In this document: piece after piece, positions 9,399 to 18,171 of the stretch
Layout of the letters: every line of letters begins with the position of its first letter
Position numbering within the stretch: the stretch's first letter is position 1
Source: Bradyrhizobium murdochi
Lineage (GTDB): Bacteria > Pseudomonadota > Alphaproteobacteria > Rhizobiales > Xanthobacteraceae
Direction of reading: 5' to 3'
NCBI RefSeq assembly: GCF_000472965.1
Contig: NZ_AXAU01000002.1
Span: forward strand, 124,001-188,000
DNA length: 64,000 bases
Program-made: the position numbers and the translations under genes
Notes under the pieces: generated by a model
What the model was told of the DNA's origin: nothing
Databases searched by the model: none
The model's input: only the letters and a program-made list of their open reading frames with translations

Positions 9399-10736
9399 AT
9401 GGCTGAGGTTCCCTCAACCCACTACGTCAAGAGCGATGACGTATACATCGCCTATCAAGTGTTCGGCGAGGGCTCGCTTGATCTAATTTTCGTGCCGGGC
9501 TTCGTGTCGAACATCGAGGCCATATGGCAGTCGCCGAATCGAAGCAGATTCTTTCGGCGTCTCGCCTCGTTCTGTCGCGTCATCATTTTCGACAAACGCG
9601 GCACTGGAATGTCCGATCGAAGCTCTCAGATTTTTACGCTCGAACAACGTATGCACGATGTGCAGAGCATCTTGAACGAAGTCGGGTCCGAGCGTGCGGC
9701 GCTGTTTGGCATTTCCGAGGGCGGCCCGATGTCCTTGCTGTATGCCGCCACCTATCCGGAACGAACCTCGGCTCTCGTTCTGTACGGCGCTTACGCCAAG
9801 CGTTCCTGGTCGACCGATTATCCGTTTGGCTGGAACGACGCAAAGTGGAACAATGTACTTGACAATATCGAACACTACTGGGGAACCCCGCAAGGAATAA
9901 GCGCCACGATGTGGGCGCCCAGCATCGCCAGTGACCCTCGTGCCGCGGAGGGCTTGGCTTCATATTTCAGGGCATCGGCAAGTCCTGGCGCGGCGGCGGC
10001 AATCATGAAAATGAACCGCGAGATCGACGTGCGCCATATCTTGCCCGCGACCCGCGTGCCGACGCTCATTCTACACCGTACCGCAGAACGCGTGATCGAC
10101 GTGGAGCATGCACGCTACATGGCTCAGCATATCCCCGGTGCAAAGCTAGTCGAGCTTCCAGGCGAGGATCACATGGCTTGGTTTGGCGATCAAGATTCGA
10201 TTCTTGATGAGGTCGAACAGTTTTTGACAGGCAGACGCCATGCTCACGAGCCAGAGCGGGTGCTCGCAACCGTGCTGTTTGTAGATATCGCAGGTTCGAC
10301 AGCACGGGCGGCGACACTTGGCGACAATTCCTGGCGGGAGTTGCTTGAGACGTTTTATGCCAGGGTGCGTGAGGTCTTGCATCAGTACCGCGGGCGGGAG
10401 ATTAACACATCAGGTGACGGCTTGCTCGCCACCTTCGACGGGCCGGCGCGAGCGGTGCGCTGTGCTGGTGCCATCCGCGATACGGTGCGCTCGCTCCATC
10501 TTGAAGTACGGTGCGGCGTTCATACTGGTGAATGCGAGCTCGTAGGTAACGACATTGCTGGTATCGCAGTGCATACCGGCGCGCGCGTTGCCTCCATCGC
10601 GCCTCCAAGCGAAGTGCTGGTCTCGCAGACAGTGCGCGATCTAGTGGCTGGCTCCGGCCTGGTCCTGGAAGAATACGGCACTTATACGCTTAAAGGTGTG
10701 CCCAATGAGTGGCGCCTATTCCGTGCAGCAAACTGA
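9399..10736 (+). CDS. Alpha/beta hydrolase - class III nucleotide cyclase fusion protein
   Basis: 445 residues from the ATG at 9399, preceded by CAGGAG; a longer frame upstream has no ribosome site. Residues ~15-280 form an alpha/beta hydrolase with nucleophile elbow GISEGG (Ser106) and a C-terminal His in GEDHMAWFG (His258). Residues ~287-445 form an adenylate/guanylate cyclase catalytic domain: VLFVDIAGSTARAA (metal Asp296) and NTSGDGLLATFDGP (metal Asp340), ending in the usual LKGVPNEWRLFRA tail. Hydrolase domains in such fusions may sense or consume a small ester ligand; that is inference. It lies 92 bp upstream of the PQQ dehydrogenase, same strand, and may regulate it. Confidence 0.85.
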   Translation: MAEVPSTHYVKSDDVYIAYQVFGEGSLDLIFVPGFVSNIEAIWQSPNRSRFFRRLASFCRVIIFDKRGTGMSDRSSQIFTLEQRMHDVQSILNEVGSERAALFGISEGGPMSLLYAATYPERTSALVLYGAYAKRSWSTDYPFGWNDAKWNNVLDNIEHYWGTPQGISATMWAPSIASDPRAAEGLASYFRASASPGAAAAIMKMNREIDVRHILPATRVPTLILHRTAERVIDVEHARYMAQHIPGAKLVELPGEDHMAWFGDQDSILDEVEQFLTGRRHAHEPERVLATVLFVDIAGSTARAATLGDNSWRELLETFYARVREVLHQYRGREINTSGDGLLATFDGPARAVRCAGAIRDTVRSLHLEVRCGVHTGECELVGNDIAGIAVHTGARVASIAPPSEVLVSQTVRDLVAGSGLVLEEYGTYTLKGVPNEWRLFRAAN

Positions 10737-10780
10737 AAGATTTACGGCATCCGGCGGGAGCCGCGGCTTAAGTAGAACAT

Positions 10781-10821
10781 CGAAACCATCAGAGGGAGGC
10801 ACCGAAACCATCAGAGGGAGG
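10781..10821 (+). repeat. Tandem duplication of the ribosome-binding region before the PQQ dehydrogenase
   Basis: The 19-mer cgaaaccatcagagggagg occurs at 10781-10799 and again at 10803-10821 (period 22). Each copy ends in a strong Shine-Dalgarno GAGGGAGG. The second copy is seven bases from the ATG at 10829 but only one base from the ATG at 10823, so 10829 is the likely start. Confidence 0.85.
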
Positions 10822-10828
10822 AATGATA

Positions 10829-12493
10829 ATGGGTAAATTGATTTTAGCGGCAAGTTTGGGTCTGACTTGCTTGCTCAGCACCGCAACAGTTGCCCTCGCT
10901 GAGGCCCCGGGCACTGAAGACCCGAACAATTGGCCGCAATACAATCGGACCAGCAACGCGTGGCGTTACAGCCCGCTCGATCAAATCAACAAGGACAACG
11001 TCAGCAAGCTTTCTGTGGCATGGATCGCCCAGGGCGGCGATATCACCATGGGCATCCAAGAGACGCCTTTGGCGATAGACGGCGTGATCTATTCGATAAC
11101 CTCTGGGAACCGGGTGGCGGCTCTGGACGCGAAGACCGGGCAGGAGGTCTGGAACTATCAGCCGAAGCTCGATCCGCTCACCAAGAAGGTGTTGTTCTCA
11201 CCGTATAGCCGTGGCGTCGCGGTCGGCGACGGCAAGGTCTTCATCGGAACAGTGGATGGGCGCGGCATCGCCCTCGATCAAAAAACGGGCAAGGAGATAT
11301 GGCAAGTCCAGTTGACCGATTTTGCGAACTGCCACGGTTGCAATTTCACCTCGCCGCCCGTCGTTGCTGGCGATATGCTGACTTTCGGATCGACTGCAGG
11401 CGAATTGGCGACGCAAGGGAAAATCTTCGGTGTCGAAGCCAAAAGCGGCAAGAAGGTCTGGGAGTTCAACACCATCAAGGACGACCCGAAGAGTTGGCCT
11501 GGCACGAGCGGCAAATACGGCGGTGGCGGTGCCTGGATGCCGGGTACCTACGATGCGGAGACAAACACGGTCTTCTACGGCACTGGCAATCCGGGGAAGG
11601 ATTTCATCAATGAGGACCGGCAGGGTGACAACCTCTACACCGATTCGATTGTCGCTCTCGATCCCAAGACCGGCAATCTGAAATGGTATCGGCAGGAAAT
11701 TAAGCAAGACGTATGGGACTACGATTCGGCGTATGAGGTGCTCCTGTTCAAGAAGGACGGCAAGGACTTGATCGTCCACATGAACAAGAGCGGCTACGTT
11801 TTCGTGCTGGACAAGAATGATGGCAGCATCGAGAACATTTGGCCAGTCAGCGATCTCAAGAATTTTGTCAAAGACATCGACAAGAGGACCGGCGAGTTGA
11901 TCGGCCGCGTCGAACTGCCGATGAATCAGGAGACGCTGATCTGTCCGTCCACCTTCGGTGGACGTAGCTGGAATGCCGGCGCCTACAACCCCAACACCGG
12001 ACTTTGGTACAACAACGTGCTGGATTTCTGCGGCTACCTCAAACCAGTGGCGCAGAAGGACGATCCCAAGGACTATGGCACCGGCCATATCGGCGCCAGT
12101 GATTTTGGACGGCTGGTGATGGCACCCGATGGGCGCAAGCCCGGCCGGCTCGATGCACGCGATCCATTTACTGGCGAGCGCAAATGGACGCATGAGATGG
12201 ATGTCCCCGGCTTCGCCAGCGTCCTGACCACCGGCGGCGGGCTCGTGTTCAACGGCGACCCGACCGGCATTCTGCGGGCCTTCGATGCCGATACCGGAAA
12301 GGTGCTGTGGAGCTTCAATACCGGATCGGGAATGCGCAGCGGTATCATCAGCTACGCCGTCGCTGGCGAGCAGTACATTTTGGTCCCAAGCGGGTGGGGC
12401 TCCTACGCTGCAATCTTGCTTCCCGCATTGTTCCCTCAACTTGAGAAGATGCCTGCGGCTTCGACCCTTATCGCGTTTAAGCTGCCGAAATAG
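10829..12493 (+). CDS. Atypical PQQ-dependent alcohol dehydrogenase (methanol/ethanol family)
   Basis: 554 residues from 10829. A signal peptide (LILAASLGLTCLLSTATVALAEA) sends it to the periplasm. Beta-propeller W-motifs recur (ALDAKTGQEVW, ALDQKTGKEIW). Numbering from the upstream ATG at 10823, the PQQ/metal set of methanol dehydrogenase can be matched: Glu194 (TAGEL), Trp238 (GAWMPG), Asn256 (GTGNPG) and catalytic Asp299. Asp301 in VWDYDSAYE is two residues further on, the extra acidic ligand that marks lanthanide-dependent enzymes. The vicinal Cys-Cys of the family is missing at its usual place (VLFSPYSRGVA); instead Cys170 and Cys173 form NCHGC, possibly a substitute disulfide. The cytochrome c downstream is the likely electron acceptor. 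Substrate unknown. Confidence 0.88.
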   Translation: MGKLILAASLGLTCLLSTATVALAEAPGTEDPNNWPQYNRTSNAWRYSPLDQINKDNVSKLSVAWIAQGGDITMGIQETPLAIDGVIYSITSGNRVAALDAKTGQEVWNYQPKLDPLTKKVLFSPYSRGVAVGDGKVFIGTVDGRGIALDQKTGKEIWQVQLTDFANCHGCNFTSPPVVAGDMLTFGSTAGELATQGKIFGVEAKSGKKVWEFNTIKDDPKSWPGTSGKYGGGGAWMPGTYDAETNTVFYGTGNPGKDFINEDRQGDNLYTDSIVALDPKTGNLKWYRQEIKQDVWDYDSAYEVLLFKKDGKDLIVHMNKSGYVFVLDKNDGSIENIWPVSDLKNFVKDIDKRTGELIGRVELPMNQETLICPSTFGGRSWNAGAYNPNTGLWYNNVLDFCGYLKPVAQKDDPKDYGTGHIGASDFGRLVMAPDGRKPGRLDARDPFTGERKWTHEMDVPGFASVLTTGGGLVFNGDPTGILRAFDADTGKVLWSFNTGSGMRSGIISYAVAGEQYILVPSGWGSYAAILLPALFPQLEKMPAASTLIAFKLPK

Positions 12494-12503
12494 CGAACTA
12501 AAC

Positions 12504-12529
12504 AGGGGCGGCCGGGAGCAGCCGCCCCT
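12504..12529 (+). terminator. Hairpin between the PQQ dehydrogenase and cytochrome c genes
   Basis: Arms aggggcggc (12504-12512) and gccgcccct (12521-12529) pair perfectly with an 8-base loop. No strong T-run follows. It may end most dehydrogenase transcripts and lower cytochrome expression. Confidence 0.6.
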
Positions 12530-12556
12530 ATCGCGCTTTAGTCGCGGACTAGTTCC

Positions 12557-12895
12557 ATGATGTACAAACTGGTGCTGATGACGATTGCCTGCATTTTCGT
12601 TGGCGACGCCGCCTATCCGCAAGAAGACGTTCCGAACCTGAAAGACCCCACAATGATTGCGGCGGGCCATGATCTGTTTTTGCAAAAACAGTGTTCACGT
12701 TGCCATGGGGAGGGCGGCAAAGGCGGGATCAATCTCACCCGCCGCGCCCTTGACCCCAGAAGTGTGTTCCAAGCGATCGCCGACGGCCGAATGGGGAGCG
12801 GTCTCCGGATGCCAGCGTCGCGCGATGTGCTGACCGATGAAGAGATTTGGAAGGCCACCGCCTACGTCATGTCGATCAGCCAGCAGCCGAAGTAG
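12557..12895 (+). CDS. Small periplasmic cytochrome c
   Basis: 112 residues (or 111 from the second ATG). Signal peptide KLVLMTIACIFVGDAAYPQ, then one heme c site CSRCH (Cys46, Cys49, His50) in the context LFLQKQCSRCHGEGGKGG. A Met within GRMGSGLRMPASRD (Met79 or Met85) should be the sixth ligand. The C-terminal helix EEIWKATAYVMSI is typical of class I cytochromes c. Position right after the PQQ dehydrogenase makes it the probable electron acceptor, analogous to cytochrome cL or c550. No good ribosome site is visible; expression may depend on the upstream transcript. Confidence 0.9.
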   Translation: MMYKLVLMTIACIFVGDAAYPQEDVPNLKDPTMIAAGHDLFLQKQCSRCHGEGGKGGINLTRRALDPRSVFQAIADGRMGSGLRMPASRDVLTDEEIWKATAYVMSISQQPK

Positions 12896-13452
12896 TTTTA
12901 ACCCGGATGGAGGAAGTCGCCAGTGTAATAGTCGTGGCTGGCCCTCGGAGCTTTGATTTCGGGCGTCTTTGCGGGAGGGCCCGTCGGTCACTTTGCCTGC
13001 CGGCCTTGCGTCTCACTCAAACCGATGTGCAGATACACACTGCGGTGCCGATCAACCGAGCGGGCCGCGCCGCTTATTGTCGCTCGGCCGGCGAGGTCCT
13101 TCTCGCCGTTTCTTCGCGGCCCTTCGCCAAATGCGATCATACAATAACGAGACCAACTACCGCCTGAGCGCGTTCTGCTTATGATTCATGCCCGTTGATG
13201 GCCCTTTTGCGACCTCAGGAGATGTCGGCTTTTCCGCTGCTGTTGGAGGTAGAGCTGACATCAGACGGCCAGCCGCTCAGTACACGGCCCAGAACTTGAC
13301 TCAGAGAACTGGGTTACAGTCTCACTGAGCGCCGCGACCCTCACCCGGATTGCACTGGACCATGCTTCGCATTCCCCGGCGCAATCCGTCCTCTCCGCGC
13401 CTGGGAGAGGGGGATTCCAGGCGATCGACTGAACCCGATCTCATCAGACTCT
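12896..13452. other. Gene-poor, decayed-looking stretch
   Basis: About 560 bp with only short frames on several strands and no recognisable domain. Around 13190-13280 and 13400-13420 the sequence resembles fragments of degenerate intergenic sequence that I remember from Bradyrhizobium (including a ctctccgcg...gggagagg arm related to repeat family B). It forms the right border of the lower-GC block. Confidence 0.4.
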
Positions 13453-14643
13453 CTAAGCCGCCGCCGAGGTCTCATCGGCGAGGCCATAGACGCGCGCGGC
13501 CTTTGCAAAACCGGCGACAGGAAACTCGCCAAGCTCGCTCCAACCGCCGCGACAAATTCCGGCAAAGCCTTCGGAGGCGACGACGGTGCGGCCGAGCTGG
13601 CTGGCGATCTTTTCCAGCCGCGCCGCGAGATTGACCGCCGGACCGATGCAGGTGAAGTCGAGCCGGTTGCCGCCGCCGATATTGCCGTAGAGAATTCGCC
13701 CGACATGCAGGGCGAGGCCGAAACGAAAACGTTCGACCGCGTCTCCAATCGGGTAATTCAGCTCGGCGATGCTGGCGCGGGATTCGTGGGCGGCCTCCAG
13801 CACATGCGAGCAGACTTGCCGCTCGTCGCCGACATATTCATCGATCGGGAACACCGCGAGCAGCCCGTCGCCCATATATTTCAGCACGTCGCCGCCGTGC
13901 TTCTTGATCGCTGTGACCTGGCAATCGAAATAGCGGTTCAGAATGTCCACGACGGCCTCGGCCGGCAGCCGGTCCGACAACGCCGTGAAGCCACGCAGAT
14001 CGGACAGCCAGATCGCGGCATTCATCGTCTCGGTGTGGCCGCGGCGAATTTGCCCGCCCATGATCCGCTCGCCGGCGCGGTTGCCGACATAGGTATCGAG
14101 CAGGCTGGCAGCCATGCGGTTCAAACTGAGGATCTCGACCACGCGCGCTAGCGGCTTGGCAAGACTCCGCAGCGCCGCCAACTGTTCATCCGTAAACCCG
14201 CCCGGCTGCTTGGTGGTCCAGCTCGATGCGTTCACCGTGCCGCCAATGAAGGGCAGCGGCAGGGCGACATAATCCGTGACGCCTTCGGCGCGAAGGTCGT
14301 CGATGATTGGAAAACGGCTGCTCTGGGGATCATCGGGCCGGGCTCGAACTTCCAGCCCCTGTTGGAACACGATGATCAGCGGGCTGCTGTGAAAATCCGG
14401 TGACTGCAGGATATTGTAATCGACCGAACCGACCTCGACCTCGGCGCCTGGCTTCCAGATAAAGCTGCGCCCATAGATTTCGGGGTGCAGGGTACGAACG
14501 AAGACGCCGACGCGCCACAGCGGCAAGCCGGCCGCGACCATTCGCTCGGCGCACTCGGCCATGAACCGGGTCGGGCTGGTCGCGGTTCGCCCGCCGTCGA
14601 TCAGCCAGTCGGTCAGCTTCTGTAGTTCGGAGATATCCATCAC
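13453..14643 (-). CDS. Adenylate/guanylate cyclase with N-terminal GAF-like region
   Basis: 396 residues. The N-terminal ~190 residues look like a GAF-type sensor (FMAECAERMVAAGLPLWRVGV and ADDLRAEGVTDYVALPL-like strands). The C-terminal half is a class III cyclase: AAIWLSDLRGFTALSDR carries the first metal Asp, and VLKYMGDGLLAVFPID the second; ALHVGRILYGNIGGGNRLDF is the adenine/transition-state region. It should make cAMP or cGMP in response to a cytoplasmic ligand. Many paralogues exist in Bradyrhizobium. It is the second cyclase gene within 5 kb. Confidence 0.87.
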   Translation of the reverse strand: MMDISELQKLTDWLIDGGRTATSPTRFMAECAERMVAAGLPLWRVGVFVRTLHPEIYGRSFIWKPGAEVEVGSVDYNILQSPDFHSSPLIIVFQQGLEVRARPDDPQSSRFPIIDDLRAEGVTDYVALPLPFIGGTVNASSWTTKQPGGFTDEQLAALRSLAKPLARVVEILSLNRMAASLLDTYVGNRAGERIMGGQIRRGHTETMNAAIWLSDLRGFTALSDRLPAEAVVDILNRYFDCQVTAIKKHGGDVLKYMGDGLLAVFPIDEYVGDERQVCSHVLEAAHESRASIAELNYPIGDAVERFRFGLALHVGRILYGNIGGGNRLDFTCIGPAVNLAARLEKIASQLGRTVVASEGFAGICRGGWSELGEFPVAGFAKAARVYGLADETSAAA

Positions 14644-14715
14644 GCCGGTATTTGCCGCGCAAGTTCGGCGCGCGTCAAGGCGACAGGAACGCTTGACGTT
14701 GAGAGAGGTCCGGCG

Positions 14716-15801
14716 TCAGCCGACCTGCCCGCGATGGCGCAGGAAATGATCCGCCAGCACGCAGGCCATCATCGCCTCGCCGACCGGAACCGCGCGGATA
14801 CCGACGCAGGGGTCGTGGCGGCCTTTTGTCATGATGTCGGTGTCGGCGCCGGCGCGATCCACCGTCTTGCGCGGCGACAGGATCGACGAGGTCGGCTTCA
14901 CCGCAAAGCGCACCACCACCGGCTGACCGGTCGAAATGCCGCCGAGCACGCCGCCGGCATTGTTGGACAGGAAGCGCGTGCCGTTGTTGCCGGTGCGCAT
15001 TTCATCGGCGTTTTCCTCGCCCGACAATTCGGCAGCAGCAAAGCCCGCGCCGATCTCGACGCCTTTCACCGCATTGATGCTCATCATGGCGGCCGCCAAG
15101 TCGGCGTCCAGCTTGGCGTAGATCGGCGCGCCCCATCCCGCCGGCACGCCTTCGGCGACCACTTCGATAACCGCGCCGATCGAGGAGCCGCTCTTGCGGA
15201 TGCCGTCCAGATACTGCTCGAAGAAGGCGGCCTTGTCCTTGTCGGGACAAAAGAATGGATTGCGCGCGATCTCGTCCCAGTCCCACTTGTCGCGATCGAT
15301 CTTGTGCGGGCCCATCTGCACCAGCGCGCCGCGCACCTTCACCTCGGGCAGAATTTTGCGCGCGATGGCGCCGGCCGCGACGCGGGTTGCGGTCTCGCGC
15401 GCCGACGAGCGTCCACCGCCGCGATAATCGCGCAGGCCATATTTGGCCTCATAGGTGAAGTCGGCATGCCCCGGGCGAAACTTGTCCTTGATCTCGGAAT
15501 AGTCCTTGGAGCGCTGGTCGGTGTTTTCGATCAACAGCGCGATCGGCGTTCCCGTCGTCACCTGCACGCCGGTTTCCGGATGCGCCATCACGCCGGACAG
15601 GATCTTGACCGCATCCGGCTCCTGGCGCTGGGTGGTGAAGCGCGACTGGCCCGGACGGCGGCGGTCGAGATCGTGCTGGATGTCCTCTGATGTCAGCGGG
15701 ATCAGCGGCGGACAGCCGTCGACCACACAGCCGATCGCGACCCCATGGCTTTCGCCGAAGGTCGTGACCCGGAACAGATGGCCGTAGGTGTTGTGGGACA
15801 T
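14716..15801 (-). CDS. aroC: Chorismate synthase
   Basis: 361 residues from the ATG at 15801 ([20 protein letters not shown]); the longer open frame upstream only runs through repeat A1. AroC converts 5-enolpyruvylshikimate 3-phosphate to chorismate with reduced FMN, the last shikimate-pathway step. All three signatures are visible: [37 protein letters not shown], and [16 protein letters not shown] with the terminal [10 protein letters not shown]. Length is normal. Downstream partners on the same strand are absent; the histidine phosphatase and fabI upstream run in the same direction. Confidence 0.97.
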   Translation of the reverse strand: MSHNTYGHLFRVTTFGESHGVAIGCVVDGCPPLIPLTSEDIQHDLDRRRPGQSRFTTQRQEPDAVKILSGVMAHPETGVQVTTGTPIALLIENTDQRSKDYSEIKDKFRPGHADFTYEAKYGLRDYRGGGRSSARETATRVAAGAIARKILPEVKVRGALVQMGPHKIDRDKWDWDEIARNPFFCPDKDKAAFFEQYLDGIRKSGSSIGAVIEVVAEGVPAGWGAPIYAKLDADLAAAMMSINAVKGVEIGAGFAAAELSGEENADEMRTGNNGTRFLSNNAGGVLGGISTGQPVVVRFAVKPTSSILSPRKTVDRAGADTDIMTKGRHDPCVGIRAVPVGEAMMACVLADHFLRHRGQVG

Positions 15802-15872
15802 GGCGTGCTTGGCTCGTAAGTCACTACTGACCGTGTCGTAACGCGGGGGGCCACGGCGGTCAAACTGCGGTG

Positions 15873-15970
15873 TCATTCCGGGGCGCCCGAAGGGCGAACT
15901 ATGGGGCGCCCCTTGCGCCCCTGAGAATCTCGAGATTCCGGGTTCGATGCTTCGCATCGCCCCGGAATGA
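15873..15970. repeat. Dispersed palindrome, family A, copy 1
   Basis: Outer arms tcattccggggc and gccccggaatga, with the right half gagattccgggttcgatgc followed by ttcgcatcgccccggaatg. The right 42 bases are identical to those of copy 2 at 34693-34794. It separates the phosphatase stop from aroC. Read on the minus strand it encodes MRSIEPGIS, which creates false N-terminal extensions of aroC and of the MBL gene. Confidence 0.85.
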
Positions 15971-15988
15971 CGGCCTTAAACACCGCGC

Positions 15989-16588
15989 TTAACTATATTT
16001 CCGCAAGGCTCCGTCGCGGAACACGTAGACCGCGCCCTGCTCGATCACGAGGTCGGCGGCGCTGGCCGGCGTCTCGATACCGAGCGCCACCATCAGCGCC
16101 CGCGCGGTGCCGCCATGGGCCACGGCGACAGTGTCCGCACGCACGGAATCGTACCAGTCGCGCATCCGGTGCTGCACCTCGGCATAGGTCTCGCCGCCTT
16201 CCGGCGCCATCGTCCACTTCGCTGTCAGCCGCTTGGCGTAGAGCACGGGGTCGGCGGCCTGCATCTCGGCCAGAGTCGAGCCCTCCCAGACGCCGTAGCG
16301 GATCTCACGCAGGCGGTCGTCGAGCGCGTAGTCTTCCGGCGGAAGTTCTAGGGCGCCACGCACCAATTCCATCGTCACCCGGGCGCGGCCGAGCGGGCTG
16401 GCGACAAACGGCAGCGCGAACTTGTCGCGGCCGTCCCGCTTCAGGAGATCGGCAAGGACATTGCCGGCGTGGGCCGCCTGCTTGCGGCCGAGATCGTTCA
16501 GTGGAATGTCCTGCGCGCCCTGCAGCCTGCCTTCCGCGTTCCACGACGTCTCGCCATGGCGGATGTAGTAGATCACGGGCGCAGGCAT
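15989..16588 (-). CDS. Histidine phosphatase family protein
   Basis: 199 residues. The catalytic loop is YYIRHGETSWNAEGR (phospho-accepting His in RHG); the second catalytic His is in VAVAHGGTARALM. The acid/base Glu lies around LREIRYGVWEG. The branch includes phosphoglycerate mutase-like enzymes, alpha-ribazole phosphatase and nonspecific phosphatases, and the sequence alone does not settle the substrate. It lies 12 bp downstream of fabI in the same direction and is probably cotranscribed with it, as often seen in related bacteria. Confidence 0.9.
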   Translation of the reverse strand: MPAPVIYYIRHGETSWNAEGRLQGAQDIPLNDLGRKQAAHAGNVLADLLKRDGRDKFALPFVASPLGRARVTMELVRGALELPPEDYALDDRLREIRYGVWEGSTLAEMQAADPVLYAKRLTAKWTMAPEGGETYAEVQHRMRDWYDSVRADTVAVAHGGTARALMVALGIETPASAADLVIEQGAVYVFRDGALRKYS

Positions 16589-16600
16589 CGGACTTTACGG

Positions 16601-17431
16601 CTATTCCTTGGCTACCGAATTGGAGAGCGAGATGTCTGGCGCGTCGGGGCGCTTCATGCCGACGACGTGATAGCCGGAATCGACGTGATGAACCTCGCCG
16701 GTGACGCCGCGCGACAGGTCCGACAACAGATACAGCGCGCTGCCGCCGACTTCCTCGATGCTCACCGTGCGGCGCAGCGGCGCGTTGTATTCATTCCACT
16801 TCAGAATGTAGCGGAAATCGCCGATGCCGGACGCCGCCAGCGTCTTGATCGGCCCCGCCGAGATCGCGTTGACTCGGATGTTCTTTTCACCAAGGTCAGC
16901 GGCGAGATAGCGCACGCTGGCCTCCAGGGCTGCCTTCGCAACCCCCATCACGTTGTAATGCGGCATCCATTTCTCGGCGCCGTAATAGGTCAGCGTCAGG
17001 ATCGAGCCGCCGTCGGTCATCAGCTTCTCGGCGCGCTGCGTGATCGCAGTCAGCGAATAGCAGGAGATCAGCATGCTCCTGGAGAAATTATCCTGCGTCG
17101 TCTCCAGATAGCGGCCCTCGAGTTGGTCCTTGTCGGCGAACGCGATGGCGTGGACCACGAAATCGATCTTGCCCCACTTTTCGCGGAGCACATCGAACAC
17201 CGCATCGATCGTCGCGGCATCGGTGACGTCGCAATGGCCCAGCAAAAGGCCGTTCAGCTCCTTGGCCAGAGGTTCGACCCGTTTCTTCAGCGCATCGCCC
17301 TGCCAGGTGAGCGCGATTTCCGCGCCCGCGTCGTGGCATGCCTTGGCGATGCCCCAGGCAATCGAGCGGTTGTTGGCAACGCCGAGGATCACCCCGCGCT
17401 TGCCTTGCATCAGACCTGATTTTTGCGACAT
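16601..17431 (-). CDS. fabI: Enoyl-[acyl-carrier-protein] reductase (NADH)
   Basis: 276 residues from the ATG at 17431, preceded by GGAAAG; the longer frame upstream is not supported. FabI performs the final reduction in each fatty-acid elongation cycle and is the triclosan target. Signatures: GVILGVANNRSIAWGIAKA (NAD loop), AFADKDQLEGRYLETT, and the Y-x6-K pair in HYNVMGVAKAALEASV, followed by RVNAISAGPIKTLAASGI. Alphaproteobacteria often have two FabI paralogues. The phosphatase gene follows after 12 bp. Confidence 0.96.
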   Translation of the reverse strand: MSQKSGLMQGKRGVILGVANNRSIAWGIAKACHDAGAEIALTWQGDALKKRVEPLAKELNGLLLGHCDVTDAATIDAVFDVLREKWGKIDFVVHAIAFADKDQLEGRYLETTQDNFSRSMLISCYSLTAITQRAEKLMTDGGSILTLTYYGAEKWMPHYNVMGVAKAALEASVRYLAADLGEKNIRVNAISAGPIKTLAASGIGDFRYILKWNEYNAPLRRTVSIEEVGGSALYLLSDLSRGVTGEVHHVDSGYHVVGMKRPDAPDISLSNSVAKE

Positions 17432-17630
17432 CTGCTTTCCAATCGCGCTTCCATCCAGGGCTTTCCATCCAGGCTTGGAGGTACACCAGCACTCCGGCAC
17501 GGTCGAGCCCAAATCCGCCGTTCGGATTAACGCTGTTTCGCGTGCGGCTCAATGGCTGGAATAGACGCGTCAATTGGGTGTTATGTTAGGTAAGGCGTTC
17601 GCGCCTCATAACTCTTGCAATCTGGTGCTG

Positions 17631-18119
17631 ATGAGCGCGTTTCGTCAAAGTGTCGAAGCCATGATTCCGGCGCTCCGCCGCTATGCACGCGCACTCGCGC
17701 GCGATGCCGACATCGCCGACGACCTGGTGCAGGATACGCTGGTGCGTGCGTTGCGTTCCGAGCGGCTGTTTCTCGGCGGCGACGTCAGGAGCTGGCTCTA
17801 TACGATCCTGACCAATTTGAACAAGAACCGGCGGCGATCGCTGGCGCGGCGGCCGCAGTTCATGCCGCTGCTCGACAACAACCCGGACGCCAGCGGCACC
17901 GAGGCGGAAGGCCGCGATATTGCGCGTGCGCTGGCAACGCTGGTGGAAGAACAGCGCTCGGTGCTGCTCCTGGTGATGCTGGAAGGGCTGAGCTACCGCG
18001 AGGTCGCCGACATCCAGGGCGTGCCGATCGGCACCGTAATGTCCCGGCTTGCCCGCGCACGCGCGCATGTCAAAGCTTCGCTCGAGGGCGAACGCGCGGC
18101 GCTCAGGCGGGTGAAATGA
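17631..18119 (+). CDS. ECF-type RNA polymerase sigma factor
   Basis: 162 residues from the ATG at 17631 (an ATG at 17583 and another start at 17574 are in frame but add an unconserved tail). Region 2 reads YARALARDADIADDLVQDTLVRAL and ...VRSWLYTILTNLNKNRRR; region 4 is SYREVADIQGVPIGTVMSRLARAR, the helix-turn-helix that reads the -35 element. The two-domain layout without other domains is typical of ECF group sigma factors. The anti-sigma gene follows 52 bp later, so the pair probably forms an autoregulated envelope-stress unit. The stimulus is unknown. Confidence 0.9.
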   Translation: MSAFRQSVEAMIPALRRYARALARDADIADDLVQDTLVRALRSERLFLGGDVRSWLYTILTNLNKNRRRSLARRPQFMPLLDNNPDASGTEAEGRDIARALATLVEEQRSVLLLVMLEGLSYREVADIQGVPIGTVMSRLARARAHVKASLEGERAALRRVK

Positions 18120-18171
18120 CGAAGGCGCACGAAACGCGTTACGCAGCAGATCAGGATAGACAGAGACGACA

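Noticed and set aside
15802..15957. Long N-terminal extension of chorismate synthase beginning MRSIEPGIS
   Set aside because: The extension is translated repeat A1; homologues start at MSHNTYGH. The same false extension appears on the MBL gene.
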